64,000 nt of DNA, taken from Chryseobacterium sp. G0201 (GTDB lineage: Bacteria; Bacteroidota; Bacteroidia; Flavobacteriales; Weeksellaceae). Location of the stretch: assembly GCF_003815655.1 (NCBI RefSeq), contig NZ_CP033917.1, forward strand, positions 4,340,001 to 4,404,000, written 5' to 3'. The notes beneath the pieces were generated by a model that saw only the letters and a list, made by a program, of their open reading frames with translations, was not told the origin of the DNA and did not search any database. Position numbers and translations under genes: made by a program. This document shows positions 16,536 to 25,104 of this stretch, piece by piece. Each line of letters opens with the position of its first letter. Position 1 is the stretch's first letter.

Positions 16536-17642
16536 TTAGTGAGCTGCATGATGTTCATGCTCATGCTCTTGAACTGCCATTCCGATGAACAAAGCTGATA
16601 ACATTGTAAAGATATAAGCCTGTAAGAATGCTACTAATACTTCCAATAAATAAATTACTAATGTTAAGAACGGGAATGCGATTCCAGCTGCAACATTTTT
16701 AAATACGTAGATCAATCCGATCAAACTCATTACTACGATGTGTCCTGCAGTCATGTTTGCAAAAAGACGAATCATCAATGCGAATGGTTTAGTGATTGTT
16801 CCTAATAATTCAATTGGTAACATGATCAATTTCATTGGTACAGGAACTCCCGGCATCCAGAAGATATGTTTCCAATAATCTTTATTTGCAGAAAATGTAG
16901 TAATCAAATAAGTAAGGATAGCCAAGAAGAATGTCATTGTAATATTACCTGTAACATTGATTCCGAAAGGCATTAATCCTAATACGTTTAAGAAAAGTAT
17001 AAAGAAGAATACTGTTAATAAATAACCCATGAATCTTTTATACTTGTGTCCGATGTTTGGAATAGCAACTTCATCTCTAACGAAGATAATCAAAGGCTCA
17101 AAGAATCTAGCAGCACCTGTAGGAACAACTGACTTTTTATAAGATTTAGCCATTCCTCCAAATAAAACCAATAAAAAGATTGATACTACTATAAGGATAA
17201 GAACACTCTTTGTAATTGATAAATCTAAAGGTCTTTCATTCGTAGGAAAACCATCTTCACCAAGTATTAAATTACCAGTTGCGTCAGTTTTGAAAATCTT
17301 TTCGTGGTGCAATTTATAATAAGAACCATCTACTTCAGTTGTTTCACCATGAATGAAACCTTCTTTACTGTTACTCATGAAAGAGTGAAAACCGTTATCA
17401 TAAAAAATAACAGGAAGAGGAAAACCAATGTGGTGACCATCTTTGTCAACCATCAATGTAAAATCGTGAGCATCCAACAAGTGATGATCGATATACTCTT
17501 TGTTTTCTTTACTTACTTTGTCTTTTTCTGACAACTCTTGAGTTGGAGCAGCTACAGAAGCAGTAGAAGTCTCGCCATGTTGTGCAGACACTAGACTTAA
17601 TACAAAAATACTGTAGAATAAAACTGCAAATTTCTTTAACAT
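16536..17642 (-). CDS. atpB: F1Fo ATP synthase a subunit
   Basis: This 368-residue a subunit has a long N-terminal extension typical of Bacteroidota: a signal-like segment 'MLKKFAVLFYSIFVLSLVSAQ', then about 130 soluble residues including 'HHLLDAHDFTLMVDKDG'. The multi-helix a domain follows, with the essential Arg in 'IRLFANMTAGH'. The C-terminus is His/Glu-rich. The longest frame begins at a TTG at 17666, but the ATG at 17642 begins the signal peptide and is preferred. With the c ring it forms the proton channel. Confidence 0.93.
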   Translation of the reverse strand: MLKKFAVLFYSIFVLSLVSAQHGETSTASVAAPTQELSEKDKVSKENKEYIDHHLLDAHDFTLMVDKDGHHIGFPLPVIFYDNGFHSFMSNSKEGFIHGETTEVDGSYYKLHHEKIFKTDATGNLILGEDGFPTNERPLDLSITKSVLILIVVSIFLLVLFGGMAKSYKKSVVPTGAARFFEPLIIFVRDEVAIPNIGHKYKRFMGYLLTVFFFILFLNVLGLMPFGINVTGNITMTFFLAILTYLITTFSANKDYWKHIFWMPGVPVPMKLIMLPIELLGTITKPFALMIRLFANMTAGHIVVMSLIGLIYVFKNVAAGIAFPFLTLVIYLLEVLVAFLQAYIFTMLSALFIGMAVQEHEHEHHAAH

Positions 17643-17701
17643 TGATAGGTTTTTTTCGTTGTGCAAAAATAGAATTTTTTTTCTAGTTTCAATAAATATT
17701 T

Positions 17702-18073
17702 TTACTGTTTTTTGTCATGATTAATAAGCTTGATCGCATAATACGTAAGCAGTGTTGTCAGGACAAAATAAGGCATTATAAAATGGAATTTGTACCCCGG
17801 AATCACTTCAAAATTCAATTTCTTTCTTATAAGATACATTAATCCAAACTTTAAAAGGATTAATCCTATTACTGATAATCCTAAAAATTCCGGTGCTACT
17901 CTATTAATTAAAATGATAAGAGTGATCATCATAGTAAACATTACGCTTAGGAAAAGATAAAATTTAATAATAATGATTTCATCTAAATGATAAACAAATT
18001 TCCACAGAGAAAAATGAATCAAGAATGTTAAAAAGAATAATACTACAACTAGAATATTAGGATTAAGTTTCAT
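17702..18073 (-). CDS. AtpI-like four-helix membrane protein
   Basis: This 123-residue protein consists almost entirely of four hydrophobic helices (about 8-27, 34-57, 63-85 and 99-117). It is the first gene of the ATP synthase operon, 59 bases upstream of atpB, the position of the AtpI-like assembly factor. Flavobacteria have such small membrane proteins here (DUF6168-type in my recollection). A role in c-ring assembly or magnesium supply is inferred from position alone. No AtpZ-type partner gene is visible, and the next gene upstream is the divergent ffh. Confidence 0.65.
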   Translation of the reverse strand: MKLNPNILVVVLFFLTFLIHFSLWKFVYHLDEIIIIKFYLFLSVMFTMMITLIILINRVAPEFLGLSVIGLILLKFGLMYLIRKKLNFEVIPGYKFHFIMPYFVLTTLLTYYAIKLINHDKKQ

Positions 18074-18132
18074 TATAAATTTATTTACTGTTTACAGTTT
18101 TGATGTAAACCGGTATGTATTTCTATTTGGCG

Positions 18133-18140
18133 CAAAAATA
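18133..18140 (-). promoter_or_regulatory. -7 box of the ATP synthase operon
   Basis: An exact TATTTTTG on the minus strand lies 60 bases before the first gene of the operon, in the divergent region shared with ffh. No well-placed TTG is seen upstream. Confidence 0.4.
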
Positions 18141-18215
18141 TGATTTTTAATTATAATATGACAGCGTTTAATCCTATGATTTTATCCTTATATATAATAT
18201 TACGTGTTCTATACT

Positions 18216-18244
18216 TTGCATCTACCAAAAATTCCTTATTTTTG
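18216..18244 (+). promoter_or_regulatory. Bacteroidetes-type promoter for ffh
   Basis: TTG (18216-18218) is followed after 18 bases by TATTTTTG (18237-18244), an exact match to the phylum consensus. It is 23 bases upstream of the ffh ATG, giving a very short leader. Confidence 0.6.
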
Positions 18245-18267
18245 CAACCTATAATTTACAAATAAAT

Positions 18268-19626
18268 ATGTTTAATAGTTTACAGGATAAATTAGACAAG
18301 GCGCTTCAAAATATTTCCGGACGTGGAAAGATTACAGAAATCAATGTTGCGGAAACCGTAAAAGAGATTCGTAGAGCATTGGTAGATGCCGATGTTAATT
18401 ATAAAGTTGCAAAAGATCTTACGAAAAGAGTTCAGGATAAAGCGTTGGGACAGAACGTTCTTACATCGCTTACTCCGGGGCAATTGATGACGAAAATCGT
18501 TCATGACGAGCTGGTAGAATTAATGGGAGGTTCTCAGGAAGGAATCAATCTTTCAGGAAAGCCATCTGTTATTCTTATTGCAGGTCTTCAAGGTTCCGGG
18601 AAAACAACTTTCTCCGGGAAATTAGCGAATTTTCTAAAAACGAAAAAAAATAAAAAACCTTTATTGGTTGCGTGTGACGTTTATCGTCCTGCTGCAATTG
18701 AGCAGTTGAAAGTTTTAGGTGGACAAATTGGTGTTCCAGTTTTCACTGAAGAAGGTTCTACAAACCCATCTACGATCGCTGAAAATGCAATTGCTTTTGC
18801 AAAATCAAACGGTCACGATGTCGTAATCGTGGATACTGCAGGTCGTCTGGCGATTGATGAGCAGATGATGAACGAAATTAAATCAGTTCATTATTTCATC
18901 AAACCTAATGAAACTCTATTTGTAGTTGACGCAATGACTGGTCAGGATGCTGTAAATACGGCTAAAGCGTTCAACGATGCTTTAAATTTTGACGGAGTTG
19001 TTTTAACCAAATTAGATGGTGATACACGAGGTGGTGCTGCATTAACCATTCGTTCGGTTGTAGAAAAACCAATCAAATTTATCTCTACTGGTGAGAAAAT
19101 GGAAGCTTTGGATCTTTTCTACCCGGAAAGGATGGCCGACAGGATCTTAGGAATGGGAGACGTTGTTTCCTTAGTAGAAAGAGCTCAGGAGCAGTTTGAT
19201 GAGGAAGAAGCTAAAAAACTTCACAAAAAAATCGCTAAAAACGAGTTTGGTTTTGATGATTTCTTAAAGCAAATCAATCAGATCAAAAAAATGGGTAATA
19301 TGAAAGACTTAATGGGAATGATCCCTGGAGTTGGAAAAGCCATTAAAGATGTTGAGATCAGCGATGATGCCTTCAAACATATTGAAGCAATAATTTATTC
19401 TATGACTCCGGATGAGAGAAGAAGACCTTCTATCATCAACACTCAGAGAAAGCAGAGAATTGCAAGAGGTGCAGGTAGAAAAATTGAAGATGTAAACCAA
19501 TTGATGAAGCAATTTGATCAAATGGGTAAAATGATGAAGATGATGCAAGGCCCTCAAGGTAAGCAAATGATGCAGATGATGAGCAAGATGCCAAACATGC
19601 CGGGAATGGGCGGAATGGGAAAATAA
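18268..19626 (+). CDS. ffh: Signal recognition particle protein Ffh (SRP54)
   Basis: This 452-residue protein has the helical N domain at 1-95 and a GTPase G domain with GLQGSGKTT at 106-114, DTAGR and TKLDGD. The methionine-rich M domain from about 300 ends in Met/Gly repeats. With the 4.5S RNA it binds signal sequences of nascent membrane proteins and docks them on FtsY. The gene is monocistronic between its own promoter and a strong terminator. Confidence 0.97.
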   Translation: MFNSLQDKLDKALQNISGRGKITEINVAETVKEIRRALVDADVNYKVAKDLTKRVQDKALGQNVLTSLTPGQLMTKIVHDELVELMGGSQEGINLSGKPSVILIAGLQGSGKTTFSGKLANFLKTKKNKKPLLVACDVYRPAAIEQLKVLGGQIGVPVFTEEGSTNPSTIAENAIAFAKSNGHDVVIVDTAGRLAIDEQMMNEIKSVHYFIKPNETLFVVDAMTGQDAVNTAKAFNDALNFDGVVLTKLDGDTRGGAALTIRSVVEKPIKFISTGEKMEALDLFYPERMADRILGMGDVVSLVERAQEQFDEEEAKKLHKKIAKNEFGFDDFLKQINQIKKMGNMKDLMGMIPGVGKAIKDVEISDDAFKHIEAIIYSMTPDERRRPSIINTQRKQRIARGAGRKIEDVNQLMKQFDQMGKMMKMMQGPQGKQMMQMMSKMPNMPGMGGMGK

Positions 19627-19653
19627 GAAATAGTAAAACCTCTATATAAAAGT

Positions 19654-19690
19654 AAAATCCGACTCAAAATTGAGTCGGATTTTTTATTTT
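19654..19690 (+). terminator. Strong terminator after ffh
   Basis: A perfect 13-bp stem (AAAATCCGACTCA with its complement, 19654-19666 / 19671-19683) with a four-base loop is followed by T-rich sequence. It separates ffh from the convergent beta-barrel gene and may serve both. Confidence 0.9.
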
Positions 19691-19708
19691 TAAGCTTAAA
19701 TAAATTGA

Positions 19709-20353
19709 TTATTTATCAGATTTTTGAGCTTTAGATTTGATGAAGTAAGAGAAACCTACGTTCACTCCGAAAGTACTTCTTGTTGTTTTATAATCAATTC
19801 CTGAATAAGTTTCCTTGTTATAAAATTGATCAAAACCAACTCCTAAGTTAATACCTAAAGACTGAGTTGCCATATACGTAACACCTCCTTTTGCTTTCCA
19901 AGCTAAACCATCTGTCGTTGTTTCTGTTTGGAAAAGTAAAGGATCAACAACTCCACCATTAATATTATATTTTATTTTGTTTGTTGAATATCCAATACCA
20001 ACTCCTAAGAATGGGATAAACTTGCTACCAGTCTGAAAGTAGTAAGTTGCAGTAGGCATTACTGAAAACGAAGAAATAGTTACTTTATCTTGATCTTGCT
20101 TTGTTGTAGTGCTATTGAAACCTAAATCGATACCTACAGCTAAACCGTTAATAACAAAATATCCAACAGAAGGAGTAACAGAAAATGAACTCACTTTAGT
20201 TTCGTCGTATTTCGTTCCGTTTACCTTTGTATTAGTATTAATACTGTTGAATCCTAATCCTGTATTTCCACTGATTACCCAGTCACCTTTAGTCATTTGA
20301 GCATTAGATAAGCCAAAAAGTGCAACTGCACCAGCTAATAATAATTTTTTCAT
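19709..20353 (-). CDS. Outer-membrane beta-barrel protein
   Basis: This 214-residue protein has a signal peptide (MKKLLLAGAVALFGLSNAQ) and then alternating amphipathic strands with aromatic turns ('VTPSVGYFVINGLAVGIDLGFNS', 'VGFDQFYNKET', 'FGVNVGFSYFI'). This pattern is typical of small 8-10 stranded barrels of the OMP_b-brl type. It is the last of four related genes on this strand. Its signal peptide and strand layout are closest to the neighbour at 20452-21114, suggesting a tandem duplication. Function unknown. Confidence 0.8.
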   Translation of the reverse strand: MKKLLLAGAVALFGLSNAQMTKGDWVISGNTGLGFNSINTNTKVNGTKYDETKVSSFSVTPSVGYFVINGLAVGIDLGFNSTTTKQDQDKVTISSFSVMPTATYYFQTGSKFIPFLGVGIGYSTNKIKYNINGGVVDPLLFQTETTTDGLAWKAKGGVTYMATQSLGINLGVGFDQFYNKETYSGIDYKTTRSTFGVNVGFSYFIKSKAQKSDK

Positions 20354-20402
20354 GTTTATTTAATTTTTAATTAAAAGTTTAAGTTTTTATTTACAGACAA
20401 AA

Positions 20403-20428
20403 AGCCCTAAGAAATTAATCTTAGGACT
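20403..20428 (-). terminator. Terminator after the second beta-barrel gene
   Basis: The stem AGCCCTAAG / CTTAGGACT, with one internal mismatch, is followed by a T-rich tract on the minus strand. Confidence 0.65.
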
Positions 20429-20451
20429 CTATTTTTTTGATGCTTCGTTAA

Positions 20452-21114
20452 TTATTTAGCGAAAACATATTTAACTCCAAAAGTTACAGCTGATAAATTC
20501 AATCCGAATTTATAGTTGTTTACACTCTTAGCTCCATCAACGTCAAATTTAGAAGTGTTGTATCCAAATTCTCCGAAAGTAGCTTCGATAGACCAGTTTT
20601 TGTTCAAGAAATAATCCAAACCTGGCTTAATGTTCACTCCGATTGAAGTATAGTTTGCTTTGTTGGAAACAGAATTTGTGCTCACAGTACTTCCTACAGT
20701 TGTAGTTGTAACACCTTCTTCTTTTACTTGACCGAATTCCATAGGAACTTCAAGTTGACCGAAGATATATAATTTGTCAGCAATAGTCCAGTATTTTCTT
20801 ACGAAAGGAGCAACAACGAATGCAGATGTAGTATCTTTATTTTCTGATACAGCAGTTCCAACAGGAGATACTAAAGTTGTAGTTGTAGTAGTTTTATCAT
20901 TCTTATAACCAACTCCTAAACCAACAGCTAGGTTAGTTCCAACGAAATATCCTGCAGTAGGAATAACTTTGAAGCTTTCTACTTTTCTGTCGTTATTGTT
21001 GTTTTCTTCTTGAGAATAACCTACTTGTCCTGAAATATATGCAGTTCCTTTTGCAATCTGTGCATTAGATAAACCGAAAAGTGCAACAGCACCCGCTACT
21101 AATAATTTTTTCAT
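20452..21114 (-). CDS. Outer-membrane beta-barrel protein
   Basis: This 220-residue protein begins with a signal peptide nearly identical in sequence to that of the downstream neighbour (MKKLLVAGAVALFGLSNAQ). Strand repeats follow ('FKVIPTAGYFVGTNLAVGLGVGY', 'VNIKPGLDYFLNKNWSIEATFGEFGY'), and it ends in an aromatic 'FGVKYVFAK' of the kind recognised by the outer-membrane insertion machinery. It is a likely paralogue of 19709-20353. Role unknown. An exact TAAATTTG promoter box precedes it. Confidence 0.8.
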   Translation of the reverse strand: MKKLLVAGAVALFGLSNAQIAKGTAYISGQVGYSQEENNNNDRKVESFKVIPTAGYFVGTNLAVGLGVGYKNDKTTTTTTLVSPVGTAVSENKDTTSAFVVAPFVRKYWTIADKLYIFGQLEVPMEFGQVKEEGVTTTTVGSTVSTNSVSNKANYTSIGVNIKPGLDYFLNKNWSIEATFGEFGYNTSKFDVDGAKSVNNYKFGLNLSAVTFGVKYVFAK

Positions 21115-21142
21115 TTTATAAAATTTTAATACTTTCTGAGGG

Positions 21143-21150
21143 CAAATTTA
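21143..21150 (-). promoter_or_regulatory. -7 box of the beta-barrel gene at 20452-21114
   Basis: An exact TAAATTTG on the minus strand lies 29 bases upstream of the ATG. No good TTG is seen at the usual distance. Confidence 0.4.
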
Positions 21151-21273
21151 CAGCAGGTACCACGAATATTAAAATTTGTTAATGTGATTAATATCATTCA
21201 TAAAAATTGCCAATTTTAGAGATAAAATACACTAAACGTTTGTTTGTATTTTTTTGACAATATTTTCAATAAA

Positions 21274-21301
21274 AAGACTCCAATTCTGCAATCGGAGTCT
21301 T
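21274..21301 (-). terminator. Terminator after the third beta-barrel gene
   Basis: A perfect 8-bp stem AAGACTCC / GGAGTCTT is followed on the minus strand by several T. Confidence 0.7.
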
Positions 21302-21323
21302 AAAATAGTTCTTTTTAAATATA

Positions 21324-21833
21324 TTACTTTAAGAAGAAATTAACACCAAAGTTAATCGCTCCGAAGTTATAATTGTTATCATCATACCAATAATAACCGT
21401 GATCCTTATACTTACTAGCAATATTTTGGAATCCTAAATACAATTCAGCTCTCTTCATTTGATACCCTACTCTTGGCGCGATATACAAACCACTATTGAT
21501 ATAATCTTTAGTAGAAATAGCCGCTCCTAGATCTAATCCTACGAAAAGAGGGATTTTGGCAAATTTATATTTTCCAGAAGCTGCAATTGGAATAAAACCA
21601 AAATCATCTACATTATCTTTTCCAAAAAAGTGAGAATATCCTGTAGTAACACCAATGTCCAGACCTTTAGTAATATTCCACATATAAGCTGCGTCTATAC
21701 CCAATGTAACGCTGGCTGCATCTGAAGCATCACCTAGCGGAGCTCCAACATGACCACCCAATCTAAATCCTTCCTGAGCCTGCATAGCACCGCCCAAAAG
21801 AGCAAAAGCTCCTAATAATAACAATTTTTTCAT
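21324..21833 (-). CDS. Small outer-membrane beta-barrel protein
   Basis: This 169-residue protein has a signal peptide (MKKLLLLGAFALLGGAMQA) and a compact barrel pattern ending 'FGAINFGVNFFLK' with a C-terminal aromatic-rich strand. It is shorter than its three neighbours and more diverged from them. An exact TAATTTTG promoter-like box is at 21859-21866. Likely a single-gene unit with its own terminator. Function unknown. Confidence 0.75.
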   Translation of the reverse strand: MKKLLLLGAFALLGGAMQAQEGFRLGGHVGAPLGDASDAASVTLGIDAAYMWNITKGLDIGVTTGYSHFFGKDNVDDFGFIPIAASGKYKFAKIPLFVGLDLGAAISTKDYINSGLYIAPRVGYQMKRAELYLGFQNIASKYKDHGYYWYDDNNYNFGAINFGVNFFLK

Positions 21834-21921
21834 TTTAATAATTTTAAATTACTGGGCTCAAAATTACTAATTATTTTCTGTTTTAAAAGCTGAATGATTA
21901 ATGAAATCCTTTATACAAAGA

Positions 21922-21955
21922 AAAAGGCAAAACAAGTGAACCTGTTTTGCCTTTT
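21922..21955 (-). terminator. Terminator after the fourth beta-barrel gene
   Basis: A perfect 13-bp stem (AAAAGGCAAAACA / TGTTTTGCCTTTT, 21922-21934 and 21943-21955) is followed by T on the minus strand. Confidence 0.85.
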
Positions 21956-21978
21956 ATATTTTAAAGTATTTAGAAATA

Positions 21979-22647
21979 TTAGTTATTCCCGAATTTGAAC
22001 CCTACACCTACTTGTGCGAAGCTATTAGTGATTTTACCACCACTGTTATCGTTAGAAAGGTTAGATACACCTAAGCTATATCTCGCATCAAAGAAAAGTC
22101 CGTTTTCAAGCATATATTCTACACCTACGAATGGAGCAAGGTTCAATTTTTTGATATCTTTTTTAATATCGATTTCACCTGAACCATCTTCATCTTCTAT
22201 ATCTATGCTAATAAGATCTGAACCTATTACAGTTTTTTGCTTCGCTGTAAGAATAATTCCAAAGTTAACACCACCAGCAACAGACAAATTTTCTGTAATA
22301 AAATATTTAGCAGAAATCGGCACCAAAAGTGTTCCCAAATTAACTTCAGTTTGCTCACCAAAATAAATTCCTCCTGCATTTACTCCATCAATTTTTTCTT
22401 TTGCTCCAAGTGGAGAGTAAAGAACTTCTGCCTGAAAACCGAAATTATCATTGATTTTGTATTCTGCCATACCTCCAATGTAGAAAGTATATTTAGGATC
22501 CATTTTTCTTTTCTCTAAATCGTCTTGCTTTTCATCAACTTTGATTGTTGACATTGCAAAACCTGCTTTAGGTCCGAATCTAAATTCCTGAGCGTTTACA
22601 TTTGCACCTAGTACAGCTATTGCTGCAACGAGTAAAAGTTTTTTCAT
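21979..22647 (-). CDS. Outer-membrane beta-barrel protein (PorT-like)
   Basis: The ATG at 22647 begins a standard signal peptide (MKKLLLVAAIAVLGANVNAQ) and gives 222 residues. A longer frame to 22704 adds a non-signal-like leader and overlaps the promoter, so it is rejected. The mature part has the strands 'FRFGPKAGFAMSTI', 'YKINDNFGFQAEVLYSP' and 'APFVGVEYMLENGLFFDARYSLG', and ends 'VGVGFKFGNN', the PorT/OMP_b-brl_2 pattern. Many Bacteroidota carry several such proteins of unknown role. Confidence 0.82.
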   Translation of the reverse strand: MKKLLLVAAIAVLGANVNAQEFRFGPKAGFAMSTIKVDEKQDDLEKRKMDPKYTFYIGGMAEYKINDNFGFQAEVLYSPLGAKEKIDGVNAGGIYFGEQTEVNLGTLLVPISAKYFITENLSVAGGVNFGIILTAKQKTVIGSDLISIDIEDEDGSGEIDIKKDIKKLNLAPFVGVEYMLENGLFFDARYSLGVSNLSNDNSGGKITNSFAQVGVGFKFGNN

Positions 22648-22674
22648 TGTATTAGTTTTTAAATTATTGTGTCG

Positions 22675-22704
22675 CAAAACTAATAAAATTTTTCTAATTA
22701 ACAA
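22675..22704 (-). promoter_or_regulatory. Bacteroidetes-type promoter of the PorT-like gene
   Basis: Minus-strand TTG (22704-22702) and TAGTTTTG (22682-22675) are separated by 19 bases. The box ends 28 bases before the chosen ATG, which also supports the shorter start. Confidence 0.6.
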
Positions 22705-22837
22705 ATTTTAACAAAATAATTAATCTTTTAAACCGAATTTATTGATAAAATTATTTTCGAATTAAAAAAATCAATGATGAAAAAAGACTAATCTCTTAAG
22801 TGTAATTTTAGCAAAAACTATTATTTCAATTAAAAAT

Positions 22838-23794
22838 TTAATCTTTCGACCTTTTATCTTCTTCGTTGTAGGCAAGAATGATTTTTTTCACGACAGGGTG
22901 TCTCACAACATCTTCTTCTGTAAGATGTACAAAACCAATTTCTTTTACGTCTTTTAAGATTCTCATCGCTTCTTTTAATCCTGAATTCTGTTTTGGAGGT
23001 AGATCAATTTGAGTTGGATCTCCTGTGATAATGAATTTCGCATTCATCCCCATTCTGGTTAAAAACATTTTCATCTGAGCATGAGTTGTATTTTGAGCTT
23101 CATCCAAAATAACAAAGGCATCATCAAGCGTTCTCCCTCTCATAAAAGCCAATGGAGCAACTTCAATGACTTTTTTCTCCATAAAACCTTCTAGTTTTTC
23201 ATGAGGAATCATATCACGAAGCGCGTCGTATAAAGGCTGCAAGTACGGATCCAGCTTCTCTTTAAGATCTCCCGGTAAAAAGCCTAAGCTCTCCCCTGCT
23301 TCCACAGCCGGTCTCGTTAGAACAATTCTTTTTACTTCTTTATCTCTTAATGCTCTTGCCGCTAAAGCTACACTCGTATATGTTTTACCCGTTCCTGCAG
23401 GACCGATGGCAAAAACCATGTCTTTTTTCTCTGTTTCTCTTACTAATTTTTTAAGATTAGCCGTTTTGGCTTTAATTATTTTACCATTTACTCCTTTTAC
23501 AATGATATCCTGATCAAAAATTAATTGTTTTTCGCTCTCATTTTTTATTTTAAGAACATTTTCAACGTCTTTCAGTTCGATAGAATTATTTTTAGAAATA
23601 AATTTTACAATATCATCCAGTTTAAGTCTGAAAATGTCCAGAGTTTCCTGATTTCCCATTGCAAAAATATAATGATCTCTTCCCGTAATTTTTAGTGTCG
23701 GAAAGCTGGATTTTATTAAATTGAAATATTGGTTATTAACTCCATAGAAGATTTTTGAATCAATATCTTCCAAATCATACGTTAATTCAAACAT
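22838..23794 (-). CDS. phoH: PhoH family protein (PhoH-like ATPase)
   Basis: This 318-residue protein has a KH/DUF-type N-terminal region at 1-105 and then the PhoH ATPase. Walker A is GPAGTGKT at 131-138 and Walker B is 'VILDEAQN' at 228-235, followed by the 'FIITGDPTQIDLP' sensor region. PhoH proteins are RNA-associated ATPases/helicase-like enzymes often linked to YbeY and rRNA maturation. The name derives from phosphate regulation in E. coli and does not prove that role here. It is followed upstream by the longest non-coding gap of the window. Confidence 0.9.
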   Translation of the reverse strand: MFELTYDLEDIDSKIFYGVNNQYFNLIKSSFPTLKITGRDHYIFAMGNQETLDIFRLKLDDIVKFISKNNSIELKDVENVLKIKNESEKQLIFDQDIIVKGVNGKIIKAKTANLKKLVRETEKKDMVFAIGPAGTGKTYTSVALAARALRDKEVKRIVLTRPAVEAGESLGFLPGDLKEKLDPYLQPLYDALRDMIPHEKLEGFMEKKVIEVAPLAFMRGRTLDDAFVILDEAQNTTHAQMKMFLTRMGMNAKFIITGDPTQIDLPPKQNSGLKEAMRILKDVKEIGFVHLTEEDVVRHPVVKKIILAYNEEDKRSKD

Positions 23795-24213
23795 GCAAAT
23801 ATTTTTAGATTAGAATCTAAATTTAGAGTTTTTTTTCAAATAGATCTTAAATTTTTATCCACAAATAACCTTTTTAATAATATCATAACAAATCTCCTGA
23901 TCTAAGTAGAACATTACTAAACTATTATCATTTTCACATTAAAATCACAACAACAAAACAAATTATCAATAACATCATCACAACCTGAACAGATTTTTTT
24001 AAAAAACAAAATTAAAACATAAACTTAAAATCATTGATTTTTAAATCTCATAAAATTAATACAGATTCTAAGTTTTTAATATTTAGCTTTAATTCAATTT
24101 ATAACCGTAAGCCTTTATTTTATTCATTTTTAGGATATTTTTAAGGATTCAAATTCTCATAATTCCCTTTATTTTAAATAAATTTGCAAAAACTATCATT
24201 CTACAAATACAAA
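23795..24213. other. AT-rich non-coding gap between phoH and the SAM hydrolase gene
   Basis: This 419-base gap has no open frame of note. It holds the short palindrome TAGATTAGAATCTA near its left end, one exact DnaA-box sequence TTATCCACA at 23855-23863, and the exact promoter box TAAATTTG at 24179-24186. Otherwise it is extremely AT-rich with no hairpin or repeat that I could pick out. It probably carries the divergent promoters of the two flanking genes. Confidence 0.6.
24179..24186 (+). promoter_or_regulatory. -7 box of the SAM hydrolase gene
   Basis: An exact TAAATTTG lies 27 bases before the ATG at 24214. No TTG is seen at the normal distance upstream. The position also argues against the TTG start at 24184 suggested by the longest frame. 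Confidence 0.4.
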
Positions 24214-25041
24214 ATGTCAATTATTACGCTTACTTCGGATTTCGGAAATTTAGATTACAGGGTTTCGGCTGTCAAAGGCAAGATTCTGTCTCTGAATTCG
24301 AAGGTTACTATTGTTGATATTACCCATGATATCCAGGCATTCAATCTTATACAAACTTCCTATATCGTTAGAAATGCTCATAAATACTTCCCAAAAGGCA
24401 GTATTCATATTTTGGCGGTAGACAGTTTCTTTCATAAATCAAGAAAAAATATTTTATATAAAGCGAACGGCTCCTATTTTCTGGCAGCAGATAACGGACT
24501 TTTAAGTTTAGTATTTTTTGATATTAAACCTGAAGCCATATACGAAATCACCCTGAACAATAGATTTGATGATGTGGTTAATTTCACATCAACCGATGTT
24601 TTTGTTCCTGCTGCCGTACATTTAGCGAATGGAGGTCTTCCGGAAGTTATCGGCAGAAAAATAGATACGGTAAAAGAACTATTCTTCCCGAAACCGGTTT
24701 ATAATGAACCGGAAAGAATGATTATCGGTGAGGTAACCTACATTGATAATTTCGGAAATATAATTTCAAATATCAACAAAGAAATTTTTGAAAGTACAGG
24801 CAAAGGGTATGAAAATTTCACTATAAAATTCAGAAACTTAACGCTTTCAAAGATATTTCAAAGCCATACAGAAGTAGTTTCCGACTGGGAAAGAGAGACG
24901 GAGTACCATGGACAGTCGGCTGCGATTTTCAATGACAGTCAGCTTTTAGAACTTACAATCTATAAAGGGAGCAAAAAAAACGGGGCAAAATCTTTGTTTG
25001 GATTAAATGTAGGCGAGAATATTTACATTCAATTTTTCTAA
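24214..25041 (+). CDS. SAM hydroxide adenosyltransferase family protein (DUF62)
   Basis: This 275-residue protein starts MSIITLTSDFGNLDYRVSAVKG with the family's TSDFG motif. 'VDITHDIQAFN', 'FLAADNGLLSLVF' and 'IDNFGNIISN' follow. The fold is shared by fluorinases and chlorinases, but most bacterial members hydrolyse S-adenosylmethionine to adenosine and methionine using an activated water. The halogenase-specific insertion is not apparent, so hydrolysis is the likely reaction. The start at 24214 is used because the longer frame begins at a TTG within the promoter. Its physiological role is unclear. Confidence 0.88.
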   Translation: MSIITLTSDFGNLDYRVSAVKGKILSLNSKVTIVDITHDIQAFNLIQTSYIVRNAHKYFPKGSIHILAVDSFFHKSRKNILYKANGSYFLAADNGLLSLVFFDIKPEAIYEITLNNRFDDVVNFTSTDVFVPAAVHLANGGLPEVIGRKIDTVKELFFPKPVYNEPERMIIGEVTYIDNFGNIISNINKEIFESTGKGYENFTIKFRNLTLSKIFQSHTEVVSDWERETEYHGQSAAIFNDSQLLELTIYKGSKKNGAKSLFGLNVGENIYIQFF

Positions 25042-25076
25042 AATTATACATTTCATAAAAAAACCGATTTTTTTTA

Positions 25077-25084
25077 TATATTTG
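25077..25084 (+). promoter_or_regulatory. -7 box of the 2-oxoacid dehydrogenase E2 gene
   Basis: An exact TATATTTG lies 20 bases before the E2 ATG, in the 63-base spacer after the SAM hydrolase gene. This indicates independent transcription. Confidence 0.4.
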
Positions 25085-25104
25085 TCAAAATCTAAAAATT
25101 AAAA

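Noticed and set aside
23855..23863. Exact DnaA-box sequence TTATCCACA in the long AT-rich gap, considered as a replication origin.
   Set aside because: Only one exact box is present, and there is no dnaA, dnaN, gidA or parA-like gene nearby. A chance match is expected in AT-rich sequence.
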